Assembly: GCA_025602905.1 (NCBI GenBank)
Contig: JAHLKI010000018.1
Span: 372,001-436,000, forward strand
Origin: Phlyctochytrium arcticum
Taxonomy: Eukaryota > Chytridiomycota > Chytridiomycetes > Chytridiales > Chytridiaceae
DNA length: 64,000 nucleotides
Direction: 5' to 3'
The notes below the pieces were generated by a model. The model was given only the letters and a program-made list of their open reading frames with translations. It was not told where the DNA came from and searched no databases. The translations under genes were made by a program, and so were the position numbers. Every line of letters starts with the position of its first letter. Position 1 is the first letter of the stretch. This document shows positions 25,342 through 37,571 of this stretch, piece by piece.

Positions 25342-26820
25342 CTATCGCTGCGTAGGCTTGCGAGTGACGGCACCGGCAGGCATGTCTATGGTGACCTCTT
25401 CATACAGTGTGTCGTGTGTACCCGCGCGTGGAGCTCCCGCAGATCGCATCATGGACTTGAAATCCGAGTATGTGCCTTCGGTGAATGGCGCACCCCAAAG
25501 CTGCGGATCCAGCTTTATCGGGCGGGACATGATTCGAACAAGCTCCTCGCGAGCAGTGTGACAAAATTCTTCCACCCGCAAGTCATTTTCGTCTTTATAA
25601 AGGAAGCGTTAGTCAAAAGTAAGCATCACGATACAGTCAAACCTTACCGTATCCGAAGGGATTTTCGATTTCGCCCCCGATGCATTCAATTCCGAGCAGG
25701 GTAAATGCAGCAATAAACATAATGGGAATAGTTCCCCATGAAACAGACTTGACCAGTTGAAAAGGTAAGGACAAAATGTACAATGTCAAGGTCTGTTGCA
25801 GGTGAATAGAGTATGCCAGAGGAATCGGTGTGTTGCGAATACGCTCCAAAGAGGTCAGACAATCCACCAACGTAGAAAGTCCGTTGGTCATGGAAGTTTG
25901 TGTGGACACATCGATCAACTCTGCATACAGAGGGAGGATTAGTAAAGGCAGTCCATGGATTTGCCGCAAAGTTACCCACCCAGCTGGCGACATTTGGCGA
26001 TGTACGAAGATAAATGGAAGGACACTTCCAGGGGTAAATTTTTTATATCGGGATACTTTTGGCCCGGGGCGAAATCCGGCAAGTGAATCAACAAATGATG
26101 AAGATCCGCGTACTTATGACCAAGCTCATTTCGCAGGTAGTGCTTCGTGGCGACAGCAAAGGCCAGCAACAGATTTATACAGCCCCGCTTTTCCATCATT
26201 TGGAACTCGTCCTGAGTTTGAACGTTGATCCAGGTGAAACGAGCCAAATTCCGAATCTGGGTGGTGAGCGTAGCCCAAGTGCGTCGACCTTCCCAAAATC
26301 TACGCGAATAAGAACAAGATCAACCGTTCATGAACGAAGTTTCTTACCGATCGTAAGCTGTGTTTGTGCGGAAAACTAGCAAGAGCGATATAACCACACC
26401 CAGAATCGTGATAAGTTGGGGCGGGATAACAAAAAAGTCTATCTTTCCAACCATAAATAAAACAGTCCAAAGGGTGCCCCACAATGTGTGAATAAATGCT
26501 GGCCAGAACACGCGTGGAATAACCGATGATTTAACTCGGAAAAGATCCATATACGATTGGCGAGCTTCATTTCGAATCTTGTGGGAACGAATTTTGCGCT
26601 CAATCAATTCAGCTCGTGACAATTCCCCGGATACTCGAGGAAGGTGAGTAAATGGCACAAGTAGCGACCGACGCCGATTGTTAATGTTCGAAGGTGGGTC
26701 GCCGCTAGCACGATCGGTCTGAGGGGCATTGGACTGGGCAGTAAGGGGTGCACTGGTCGAGAACCCGGCACCGGACGATACTGGGGCAGCCGCCCCACCG
26801 CCATCACCATCGCCATCCAT
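25342..26820 (-). CDS. Bestrophin-like / UPF0187 anion channel protein
   Basis: Exons 26820..26348, 26299..25980, 25920..25648 and 25592..25342 (introns 48, 59, 55 nt) give 438 residues. Bestrophin-family proteins form pentameric anion channels. Evidence: the first helix pair (RVFWPAFIHTLWGTLWTVLFMV; LITILGVVISLLLVFRTNTAYDR) followed by the conserved FWEGRRTWATLTTQIRNLAR; a second pair (LTLYILSLPFQLVKSVSWGTIPIMF) and the signature acidic cluster E-I-E-NPFGYDENDL created exactly by the last splice. Then come EEFCHTAREEL and a short tail. The first ~60 residues are a Gly/Ala/Ser-rich, probably disordered extension. This is the fungal/bacterial UPF0187 type rather than the long animal type; it could sit in plasma membrane or an organelle. 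Confidence 0.88.
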
Positions 26821-28836
26821 TGAAGACGGGTATAAATTCGACGTCGAATGTTCTTCTAAAGTGCCGCTGTGGAATGTTCTACGGGATCAACAGTCAACTC
26901 AAAAACTTAAAAGTAAGTAGAAGGTAACAGACCTCCACCACAGCTTTAGAGTAGCCTGAAATGTCTCCTACTGCCGGGAAACTTGACAGCTGGCTCAAAG
27001 CAAGAAAGAAATGTCTTTGTGCTGGCGAGGTATTTTTGCGTTTGCCGCGCAACAACACCCTCGGCCAATGCGGTAGGATCCATTGTACTGCGCCGCTGCG
27101 GCGAGGTTGCCGTATCATGACTTTGCCACACGCCACAAACGGTATGAGCAAAGCATCGTCTGGGAGCATCGCGTGCGGTGATGATCCTAGAGATGAATCA
27201 GTGCGAGATGTCCGTTCGTACAGCAGCTGTATTTCCTGCCCGGAGGGTTTCAACTAGTTTACCCAGTCAATTTAGGAGAAGCAAGACTGGAGAATCTCCT
27301 GCGTTCATGCGGGCTAATCTACATTGGATGGTCCCTAAAGTCAACAGACGGGCCAATGAGGACCAAGATCCTGGCGCCAACTCGGATTTGGATGCCAAAT
27401 TTCCGGAGTGAACAGCGGCAGCGTTCCATTGCAAGTTTCGCAATACGATGCAAATGCTGGTCTGTAATGTCGGGGTGTTCTTGAACCCGGAAATCTCCAC
27501 ACACCCAGGAGCATTGTTTTTAACAAGTAACTAGCAGATAAAGTCAGTGCTCAAAGTTGAGGGTTGCAAGTGCCAAAAATACACCAATTGTCCGTGCTCC
27601 AGCTGTAGGGCCCCAGACCTAAGCCACATTACGCAAGAAACTCCAGTAAACTCCGACCCCCCAGCCCACCTCCAAAACATGAAGCGAATTCCTGGCAACG
27701 CTATTTTGGGTTTGCATGAATAGGTAGGTCACCCGCCCCAGGCAAGCTCATGGATCTCATGGATCATCTCGTAAACTTGGAACAAAAGGCATTGAGGCCA
27801 ATCATGAAAAAAGCACTCTCATCATGGCTACAGATCGGTTTGTGGACTGTCTCTTGAGATTATCAGCTGGACCCCAGACTTTGGAGCTCGGTGTAGAGAG
27901 CATTTATATCGTAAAACATTAGTTTTCGCCGGTTCACTTTCGTTAGCGCGCCAAAAGAAAGTTAAAACACTTCTTTTATTGCAGCAGCTACCTCGGCATC
28001 GCTTGCGCGGGCGACGTCCTCCGAGCGAGTTCCGTTCAGCAAGTCTACAGATTATTGCAGATACTTGCACAATTTAAACTTGTCTGATCCTCATCTCAAT
28101 TGAATGCCTCAAATGATGGCAGAGCATGCGGGCCGCTGCGGATTCTGCACCCCATTTCGACCCTTAAGTTTACCAGGGACGCTTGTCAGTGGCATTGGAC
28201 AAACTGCGGACTATCGTGAAAAGAATTTTGGGTCCAAGGATTGCCCCACCCCTCGTTTTATGCAGCCTATTGTGCGCTTTCTTTGCCCTAATATCGCCAG
28301 CACTCGACACTATGAAATCGAAATTCTCAGTAGTTACAGTACGGCCAATTCAATTTGGCCCACGCAAGGTCAGATTACTAAGTCCCTGAGAGTACCACAT
28401 AGATGCTGGGCATCGTTCTCAAACAGCCAACGCATGTGTGTAGCATTCGTCCCTTGTGTTTTCAACGTTGTTGGAGTACAGGCTACTGAAAGCTCATTAA
28501 TCGCTGCGAAATCAACGGCACCTGCAATCGCCTGGCAAAACGTCCCGCCAAATATCCTCAGGCGCCAATTCTCTTGACCCCCCATCCGTTTTCTGGGTAC
28601 CATATCTTCATATCCACCCTCTCACAGCCAGTCTCCGGCCAAAGACACCAATTACCTCATTCGTATACCGCCCGGACTAGCGGTGTTAGGGCATTCTTAG
28701 ATCGCTGATTTCGCCCTTTGCAACCTGGGCGACATTACATAGCACTCGTATATTCGATCGGCGAAGGCGAATGTTCTCCACCAAGTTCTGATTCCTTACG
28801 TAAGCAACCTCCGACGACCCCAACATCCCGCCCAGA
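26821..28836. other. Intergenic region between divergent bestrophin and surface-protein genes
   Basis: 2.0 kb with only short mutually overlapping frames (largest 28104..28577 plus, 157 codons) and no recognisable domain, tRNA or repeat. Probably regulatory sequence for the two flanking genes; an AT-rich element TTTATAT lies at about 27902. Confidence 0.45.
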
Positions 28837-31800
28837 ATGGTGGCTGCTAAACGGGTCCCTACTATGTCTTCGGCACGGCAGACATTGTCGAAGCCTACTA
28901 CCTCCATAAGAATCACCTTCCTCAAGCTCTTAATTTTTATTTGGTGCAATGGATTGTCTTCTGTGGAGGCACAGCCGTGGACATCCACCTATGTGGCAGC
29001 GGATATCGGGCAGGATAGCCCAAACTGTGGAGTCGCAGTAAACACCCCATGTAAAACCTTGCAGGCTGGAATCAACGTAACCGCATCGGGAGGAAACGTT
29101 ATTGTTGGTCCTGGCCTGTATACCGGTCTTGGAAATGTGCTGCTCAAATTCGATGACAGAAAAATAAGGTAACCACTAATCTGGACAGGAACAGCTGCGT
29201 CAACAATAGTCAGATCTAACCGCGCTCTTGGTTTTTTTTTGATTTAGGTTGACTAGCACCCATGGGGCCGAAAGAACAATAATCGACGCAAACAACTTGT
29301 CTCGCATCATTTGGTTCAATGGGGGAGAGACGAATGCAACATACATTGCCGGATTTACTTTTCAAGGTGGTAAATCATCGTCGGGGGGTTGCTTGGGATT
29401 TACGGGAAATGCCGCCCCGGTAGGTTTGAGCTTCAAAATACACCTTTATTGCGTAGTGCCTGACAAGTTGGGCAGATCATAGAAGATTCCATTTTCACCA
29501 ACTGCGAAACATCTGACCAACTATCACCGTCTTTCGGTCAGGAACAGGTAAATCATGGAGCGTCCGTACTTTAAAGATTTCATGCGGATGATTCTCACCT
29601 CGACGTCTGCGTAGATTGGGGCAGGAGGCGCTTTATATATTGGGGGCTCGTCCTCGCCCACGTTTCGTCGTTGTGTCTTCTCGTCAAATTCTGCCTCATT
29701 GGGAGGTAGGGAAGATAGTCAAAAGTCATGATGAAGAGGTTATTGAATATCGCTTCGCTACAGGGGGGTCTGTATGGTTGACCGACAACTCCAACCCCCT
29801 CTTCGATTCTTGCAGTTTCGTCAACGAGACTGCGCGAATGTACGGGGGATCGATTGTTTCAGAGCAGCAAGGTGCTGGCCGCTTTCAAAACTGTACATTC
29901 GAATACAACAAGTCTCAATATGGCGGAACGTTTGATTCAGGGGGAACGTACGTACGAGACGCTTATGGGAGAATCGGAAAACTAAGTGAAGCAAACAATT
30001 TATTAGGAGCTCAACCAGTTTCGTCAATTGCACCCTCGCAAATAATGTTGCAGATTTGGGAGGAGCATGCTACACTTATACAAACAGTGCGCCAATCTTT
30101 CAGGACTGTGTTTTTGTAAACAACAAAGCGAGCGGAAATGGAGGTTCGTACGCAAAGTACTATTCATAACTTATTCTCATTGTATTGGGACACAGGGGCT
30201 GTTTTAGTGACCTCCAAGTCACATCCAAACTTTACCTCGGCTACCTTTTCCCAAAACATAGCTGGTGGTACAGGAGGCGCTTTTCACGTCGAGATTTTAG
30301 GAAAAGTTACTCTGGTCAACTCCACCTTCTCAGAGAATGTAGCTACTACCGGAGGAGGAGCCATATCAGGCCGACTTAATGCTGAGATATCCCTGGACAC
30401 ATGCTCCTTTCAAGGCAATCATGCAGGCGCGCATTCAGGGGCAATAGAGGTGGCAGATTCTGTGATGGTAATGGATAGGAATTCGGTCTTCGCGAACAAT
30501 TATTGCGATACGGATGCGGGCGCCATCATGGTGCGCGTCAATGCCACTTATGACGCGAAAGGATCTACATTTCTCAACAATAACGCAACATCAAATGGAG
30601 GCGCTATCCACATATCCGACAGCGGGAAAGCAAAACTGGAGAATGTGCGTTTGGTAGGTAATCGCGCGAAAAGAAATGGAGGTGAGTGAAACGACAGGCA
30701 GACGTTTGAGGCTTACCTGACATGTGAACTCCAGGCGCACTATCCATCACATCCTCAGGCCAGGTGGTACTACTGAACTCAGAACTGTCTGGTAACACAG
30801 CCGAAGACAAGGGAGGAGGTATGTACATGTGAAGTTTCCTTTACGCCTTTATGTATTCATTCACGTTCAACGCAGGAATGTACGTGGGTACTTTACCTTT
30901 CCCCAATGACAGCAATGATCGATACGTTCAAATCAATGATACGATTGTAAGAGGAAACAAAGCGTCGCAGGGTGGTGGTATTGCAGTGGCTTCCGCAATA
31001 CCGATCGCGTTGCGGGGGTCACATATTCGCGCCAACAAGGCTCACTTTGGAGGCGGGATATGGCTAGCGTCTGACAATAATGCTATGGATGGCATGAGCT
31101 ACATAACCGACAATATTGCTGAGAGGCTGGACGTCGAGGGCCTGCCAACGGGAGCGGTACTGGTTCAGCCAGATCGTTTGCCAGCGAACATTACGGTTCC
31201 TGAAGGGTTTACAGGTGGGGCTGGAAATGAAACTTTGGTCAACGAGTCCATCTTACGTGGAGGTGGCGGTGGAGGGGTGTACCATGAAGGACCCTTATCT
31301 TCTTTGATTTGTGATCCATTCTGCAACTTCCTCAATAATACAGCATCATACGGCGAAAACCAAGGTGGCTCGCCCCACAGGCTAGTGCCAAATACCGAGC
31401 TGTTGCTTGTTTCCCCAAAGGACACTTTCACAATCACAGTAGCACTGTATGACATGCTGAACAACACTGTGACTGACACAGCTGAGCAAACTGTACTCAC
31501 TTTGTTTCCATTGACGAGGAATGATTCGCCTGGACTGGAGATAATTGGTCAAGGATTAAGAAAGTTGGTGGTGAAAAACGGAATTGTACAGTTTGGACCG
31601 TTGAGTGTGATTGGGTTTCTCAATCGATCATACACACTTGGCATTTGGAGTGATAATCTTCCATGGGTGTCAATTAAGGTGAAAATTGTCAGCTGCGGGG
31701 CAGGTGTGTGTGGATAATTTGGACCACTTGTATACAAGCTAACCGTTTCAATTGCAGGGTGGCAAAATAGTGTCGACCCCTTCAGAACTCCATATCGGTG

Positions 31801-34002
31801 TCATATGTGTTTGAACTCATTCTCCAAAGTACCGGATACTGACTGTCTTCCCTGTCCAGCCGGTGCATCCTGTCAGGGACCAAATGTCACCGGTAAGATC
31901 ATACATAAGTAAGCGTTGCCACCGGAGACTTCCTGAACTGTAACATTTTCCAGCGGAGCCTGGATTTTGGGTCGATCCTACAGCGCCTGTCGACATAGTG
32001 CCAACTGTTTGGAGATGTCCTCCCGGCCATTGTATTGGTGATTCAAAATGCGCAGAACATCGCCAAGGAGTTTTGTGCGCCGAGTGTAATGAGGGGTTTA
32101 GGTATGCCAATGCCAAACTTGGAGAAGTAGAAGCTTGCAAGGCTAACGAACCCGAAATAGCGACTGGCGAGGAAGCGGAATTTGTGAACTCTGCGACCAA
32201 GACGCACCGCAATGGCTGATGATTCCTATTTTCGCTGGTTTTATCGTTAGCGGAATATTGATCCGCTTCCCGTCACTGTGCAAGTCCAGTATATCCGCGA
32301 CATTGGTGTTTTTCGTGCAATACTCGTCCGTGCTTTTGCCGGCGTCACCGGGATTCGAGGTCATTACCCAGTCTGTGAACTTGGCCTTCGGCTGGATAAA
32401 CAAATTCAGTGGAACAAGCTGCATCTTGCGAATGAACAACTTTGAGCGAATCATATTTGGTGGATTCTTTCCTCTTGCCGGACTTCTGAGCTGTTTAGCA
32501 TGGGGCGTGCTTCTGAAAATCTTCTATACCTTTGTCGGGTACCGGACGAAGAGAAATCGCAATCGAGCTGACGTTGCATCCATGAGCAACTCAGTCATTT
32601 TCGAAGAAAGCGTGAATGTCCCAGAAAAAATAGTTATCGCATGGATCAATGCTTTCTTGTTCATTGTTCTGTGGGCATACCTATTACTTTCCAGGTATTT
32701 TTCACTTTCTACGCCGCTATACGACCGGTTAATTTTGATTTTTGTCTATAGGGTGGTACTACGTCTCTTATCATGCACGCAGATTGCCGGCCGTTACGTG
32801 GTGTCAGAGGCACCAGACCAGCTTTGCCAGCAAGGTGCTCATGCCAAATGGTGGATAATTGGTTGGACTTTGGTTGTACTGTGGGTCATTGGACTGCCAG
32901 TGTCGCTCGTCGGATTTCTTAAGTGGGCGCTGCTAGCCCGCGCGAGAGGTGGATCCCAATTTTGGGTTTTGTCATTGGAACAAATTTATGCGGACTTTAA
33001 ACCAAGGTTTTGGTTTTTCGAATTTGTATTCCTGGTTCGAAAATTGGGTGTGGTGTTACTGGATGTTTTCACACTCTTTGATCCAGTAAGTGTAGTCAGG
33101 ACTGCTCCCATTCATCTTGAACAAAATTGACCATGGATTCGCAACAGGTGGCAAAATCGTTTGCCGGATTGCTTTTTGCTTTCGGAAATTTGTGTTGCTT
33201 AACGTTTTTGATTCGACCTTGGCGTCGAACTCGCGACAACAGAATGGAGGAATTTCTTCTGCTCATCCTCCTTTTCGAGGCTGGCCTCTCCTTGGGAGAG
33301 AGTAGTGCTAGTACCGCAAGCTCCGGAGCCAATGCCACCCGTCCTACAAAAATGATCCGCACAATGCAAATGGGAGGACTGTGTTTTGGAGTAGCTGTGG
33401 CATGCCTTATGGCCATTCCTCGTCTGCGGAAATTTTGCAGTCGATGGCGTTTTAAAGTATTGGGAGCACTAGACGAGCCAAGACTCAAGCGCCGCGGCAA
33501 GCGCCTTAAACTGGATAACTCTGCCAACACCATACGCGCATCGGCTACTCTAGATCGGGCCGAAATGGGGAGGGCTCCTGGAGTAGAAGACGGTACGAAC
33601 CATGGTAAAGGACCCGTCATAAGTATAACGGAGGAAGGGTCATTATCCTCTTCATCAGATGACGACTCACCTGTACCCCAACACTCTCCAATTACACGTA
33701 CCATCTTCTCCCCCTCCTCATCAACAATCCCTCATAGCCACGCAGATCTGGATGTTGAGCAAGGGAAAATCGTGCCCGCCCACTCACTTATCCCTCCACA
33801 ATCCGGGTCACGACGGGGCTCCAAATCGGCTACCAATTCCGTCATGTCTGTCATCCATGCTACAGAACGATGGGCGGAAGAAAAATCTATGAGTACAGGG
33901 CTTCTGTCAAGCGCCCACCTTGCGGCCGCGTCTGCGCATTTGCGAAGATCTTCGGTATCCGCTCATTCAGATATTGACAAAGACGGCCAACCACGCATAT
34001 AA
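28837..34002 (+). CDS. Large surface protein with Pmp-type beta-helix repeats and C-terminal multi-helix membrane domain
   Basis: Fourteen exons (28837..29168, 29248..29419, 29476..29547, 29615..29705, 29764..29947, 30019..30143, 30196..30681, 30735..30818, 30876..31703, 31758..31892, 31954..32101, 32161..32694, 32752..33085, 33148..34002) join in frame to 1459 residues. A signal peptide (ITFLKLLIFIWCNGLSSVEA) is followed by a right-handed beta-helix built from repeats of the polymorphic outer membrane protein type: GGA(F/I/L/C) plus F-x-x-N motifs (GAGGALYIGG, TGGAFHVE, TGGGAISG, NGGAIHIS, FLNNNATSNGG). Many Asn-x-Ser/Thr sites fit an extracellular face. A Cys-rich stalk (~825-900: CHMC, CLPCPAGASC, CPPGHC, CELC) leads to about nine hydrophobic helices (~900-1245) containing VVLRLLSCTQIAGRYVV, then a Ser-rich cytoplasmic tail with SSSSDDDS. 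Such proteins occur in zoosporic fungi and protists; adhesion or sensing is inference. Confidence 0.85.
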
Positions 34003-34257
34003 CAAGTGCTTTCTGGTTGTGCTCTTTAGATTGTATATTCGCACGACATCTGTAGCTCTGTTGATAGACATTTAACATTAAACATGCACTGTATATACAG
34101 CATACGAAATCATTCCTTGAAAGCCAGGGACAATTGTCACATTTTTGATCCTTCTTACGTTAAAAGCAGGAAAACGGGTCCTTACCGGTATGGCCTCCAT
34201 ATGTGAATTATGTATAGCATCTGAGTGAAATTCCCAAAGGATCCTTCCGACCACAAA

Positions 34258-37154
34258 ATGAATTCCAACACTATCAGACCGACAACGCCTCCCCCTACTC
34301 CCAGAGAGAAAGACAGCAAAAGGCACGGCAAGAAGCGCGGAAAGCGGGGTAAAGCACCGGAAAGAATCATCACAGATATTCTCCCCCCGCAACATGGCGT
34401 CTTCCTGGAACCTCATGTTGAGAGCCTCCAAGAGAGTAGTTTGGATTCTGACGTGAACGAGCCAGAGTTTGCTACAATTACTATAAGTGTTCCACCAGTG
34501 ATTGAGAGCGGTGGAGATGATGAGCTATGTGACGAAGAAACGGATGCATATGCCCCGGCAATTCGCGCAGCAACTGGCGAGGTCGTACCTATATTAGGCA
34601 GCGTACTTCCCACCATTGGTACAACCCAGGGACTCGTAGACACCGCGAAAGCAACAATGAGGGTCGCTGATGACCTTGGGAAAAAACTTGGTGCGGGCTC
34701 GCTGGAAGCCCGAAATAAGGAACTACGTGGACAGCTGGAAGAACAAGAGCGCGACGAGCATCTCACCGCTCAACGTCAAACGCACGGGAGACATGAGCAG
34801 CAAGCCTCTGAGGATAATGCAGAGAGCGAACCCGGACTCCAAACTCGAGCTCACGCGACATGGGCTCCACTTCCCAGCCAGGTGGATTGGCAAGAGGACG
34901 AACCTCAACTCAGCGCAATCAAGAATGTCAGCCAGCGAATTGACCCAGCGCTCTACAATCCCAGCGTTCCGTACATTGCCGGATTTTCTAACGGAGTAGA
35001 AATCGCGGTAGGTGGCCTAGTGAGCGCGTCTTTTCGCAATAGGCTGAAAAACTGAATAGGATCCCATCCTCCTGCGAACTAAAGTTTCGACGAAATTTCC
35101 AAAATGGCTAAAAGGTTTGTAGGCCCGACTGATACGAAATTCTCAAACTAAATCCTTGGAAACCAGGCGTGCTTTATCGTAATGGTCCAGGGCTTTTTGA
35201 CTTGGAATATATCAAGGACAATTACATCGGCGCAGTCAGTTTTAAACATTGGTTTGATGGTCTGCCGCTTGTTCACAGGTATGCTACAAAAATTCTTCAA
35301 AGACCGAGCTCATTTTTGTTAGGTTTGAACTGGACGGGGGGACCCAAACTGTGCAGTACCGATCGCGCTTCATGTCGAAACGATTGGAGTCTCTTGTCCG
35401 CAAGCATGCAGCTGACCGCAGGCTTCAGGAGATCACCAACGTGTCCTGGTTGGGGTTGAACACTATGAAGTCAGACCCTATGGCAGTATCAGGTAGGTGG
35501 ATTCCCAGAGATAACAGTGGAGTAGTTGCTAACATCTTTCTGCACCGCAGTGAACATGGGTATGGTCGGGAATTTTCCAGGTTTACAGTAAACTTTTTAA
35601 CTTCTACTTTTACCAGCAATCAACCCTCATTTTCCGCTTGGCCACCATACTAGCCAGGTTGACCATGTCGTACTGTCCACGGACTCTAGTCTTCTGCAAG
35701 AGATCGACGCAGTTACATTGAATCCAAAACAAGCGTTGGAGTACAAGAACATCAACCCCGCTTTTCTTGGTCAAACCGCTGCTGGAAGATGTATGCACGA
35801 CGACGAGAAGGGATGCATGATCAATTACACAATGCGCGCAGAAGGATCTCGGACTGCAACCTACACTTTTTTCCAAATTATGGATAATGACTTCTTCGAT
35901 CCTCCGGTATCAGTACATCGACTCAATCACATTGCGCAGCAGCTAATGGTTTTACTCTGTATATAGGGACATGTCATCGCGTCTATGCAAGCGCCACTTA
36001 CGCACGCGCATTTCTTTGCACTAACAGAGCATTACATTGTTCTGGTCTGTTTCCCTTACAAAATGAATTGGAAGATGGGTGTGCGAAATGCAGTACCTTG
36101 GATATTTGGCGCTCCGCCAGCCACGCCTTCTTCGATGCAACAAGATCTACAGTTTGATTCCGAAGGCACAACAACTTTTCACGTTGTGGTACGTTGCGCA
36201 GTAGGTTTTTTCCGATGCATCGCATGTTAGAACATTTGATTCAGGATCGCAACCGTCGCGAACAAGTTTGTGTTTTTGAATCAGGTCCCTGTTTTGCTTT
36301 GAACATGGTCAATAGCTTTGAATCATCGGATGGACAGAACATCTATATCGACATGAATGCATATCATTCAGATGAAATTCTGCGGTGTTGGCAACTACAG
36401 AACCTACGAACGGAAGAAATGCCCCCCTTCCCGGAAGCTTCTGTGCGGCGCTACTGCTTGACAAACATTGCTGAAGTACGGAATGTTGTAGGGTAATGAT
36501 CCCGGGTTTCTTGACTTAATCCCTCCTCTCTAGGCATCCATTTTATACAAGAGCAACAAGACGAAGAACCAAGGGGTACGCGATTGTGGTCATACTAAGC
36601 GCACGTAAAAACTCATTCTACGAAGGTTTCTTTCACACACCGGACGGACTACTCCCTTGAATGGCCGCGGATCAATCCGAAGTTTCAATCTCGACGCTAC
36701 CAGTATGCCTGGGGATTGACTATTGACCCCCACAAGCGTCGATTGACCAACGTGATCTGGGACACCATTGTAAAATCGGATTTAGATGGAACAATTTTGA
36801 AGGAATGGAGATGCGACGGGTGCTATCCAGGTTAGTTTGTGCATCATTTGAACTACATCATTTGATGACAATTTTTTTCAGGGGAGCCAGTCATGGTGCC
36901 CAAACCTAACGGCAGCCACGAGGACGACGGTGTGATTCTGAGTGTGGTTCTCGATACTCACGCAAAAAACACCAGTTTTTTGTTGATGTTGAACGCCAGC
37001 AACATGGCGGAAACGGCTAGGGTGACTTTGCCTTTCCATATTCCCTTTGGTTTTTATGGTTCGTCGGTCCTTTTCCCATGTCGTCCTAAATCCGATATGA
37101 GCTGACTTCATCAACCTTTTGTTAGGGGCATGGACGGGCAAGCTGAAAGGATAA
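34258..37154 (+). CDS. Carotenoid-cleavage oxygenase (RPE65/BCO family) homologue, likely catalytically altered
   Basis: Twelve exons (34258..35007, 35060..35114, 35167..35278, 35323..35492, 35551..35580, 35617..35906, 35967..36188, 36245..36475, 36534..36575, 36626..36830, 36882..37058, 37126..37154) give 770 residues. After a ~235-residue charged, Pro/Ser-rich extension, the fold begins with PYIAGFSNGVEI, then KWLKGVLYRNGPGLFDL and HWFDGLPLVHRFEL, followed by ALTEHYIVLV, QNLR...VRRYCL, SLEWPRINP and EPVMVPKPNGSHEDDGVIL. These align along the whole length with RPE65/BCO enzymes that cleave carotenoids (e.g. to retinal). Of the four Fe-binding His, only the second is clearly kept (His484 in HAHFFAL); the third position is Met564 (NMVNSFE for HHINTYE), the fourth is Tyr761 (GFYG for GFHG), and the first is Arg430/Cys431 with a shifted His433. 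An intact gene with a degenerate metal site suggests a non-enzymatic or changed role. A frame upstream starts with GTG only, so ATG 34258 is used. Confidence 0.85.
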
Positions 37155-37571
37155 GTTAACATTGATTTCCTCACTCCTCCTAAGAAAAGGTCGTCGCTGC
37201 AAATTTTATCAAGCGAGATATCATCTAGCAGCATTACAACAATTCGTTTGCTTTGTATATTCATTAGGCAAATCTTCCATGTAAACATATTTTTCAATCT
37301 TTCGTACCTCTTGGAGGTATATCTTAACGACAAAGGCTGTGTGACCCAAAATTTTCCTCACCATTGCTGCTGCGCAAGACAAAATACATGAGTAGTGCGC
37401 AGCACGGTAGCCATCACATCGTCGATTCGAAAAAGGGTTGCCTATGGGTAAGCCCCAATTGCACGCTTGTGTATTCACTCCACAACTTGAAAATTTGTTG
37501 CACCACGGAGTTCCAGACAATTCGGCTCACGCAGTAGTTTTGCCAGTCAAGAGTACAACAATAGGCCCACA
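37155..37571. other. Short intergenic gap, no gene seen
   Basis: 417 bp between two plus-strand genes. A 99-codon minus-strand frame here has no supporting features. Confidence 0.4.
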
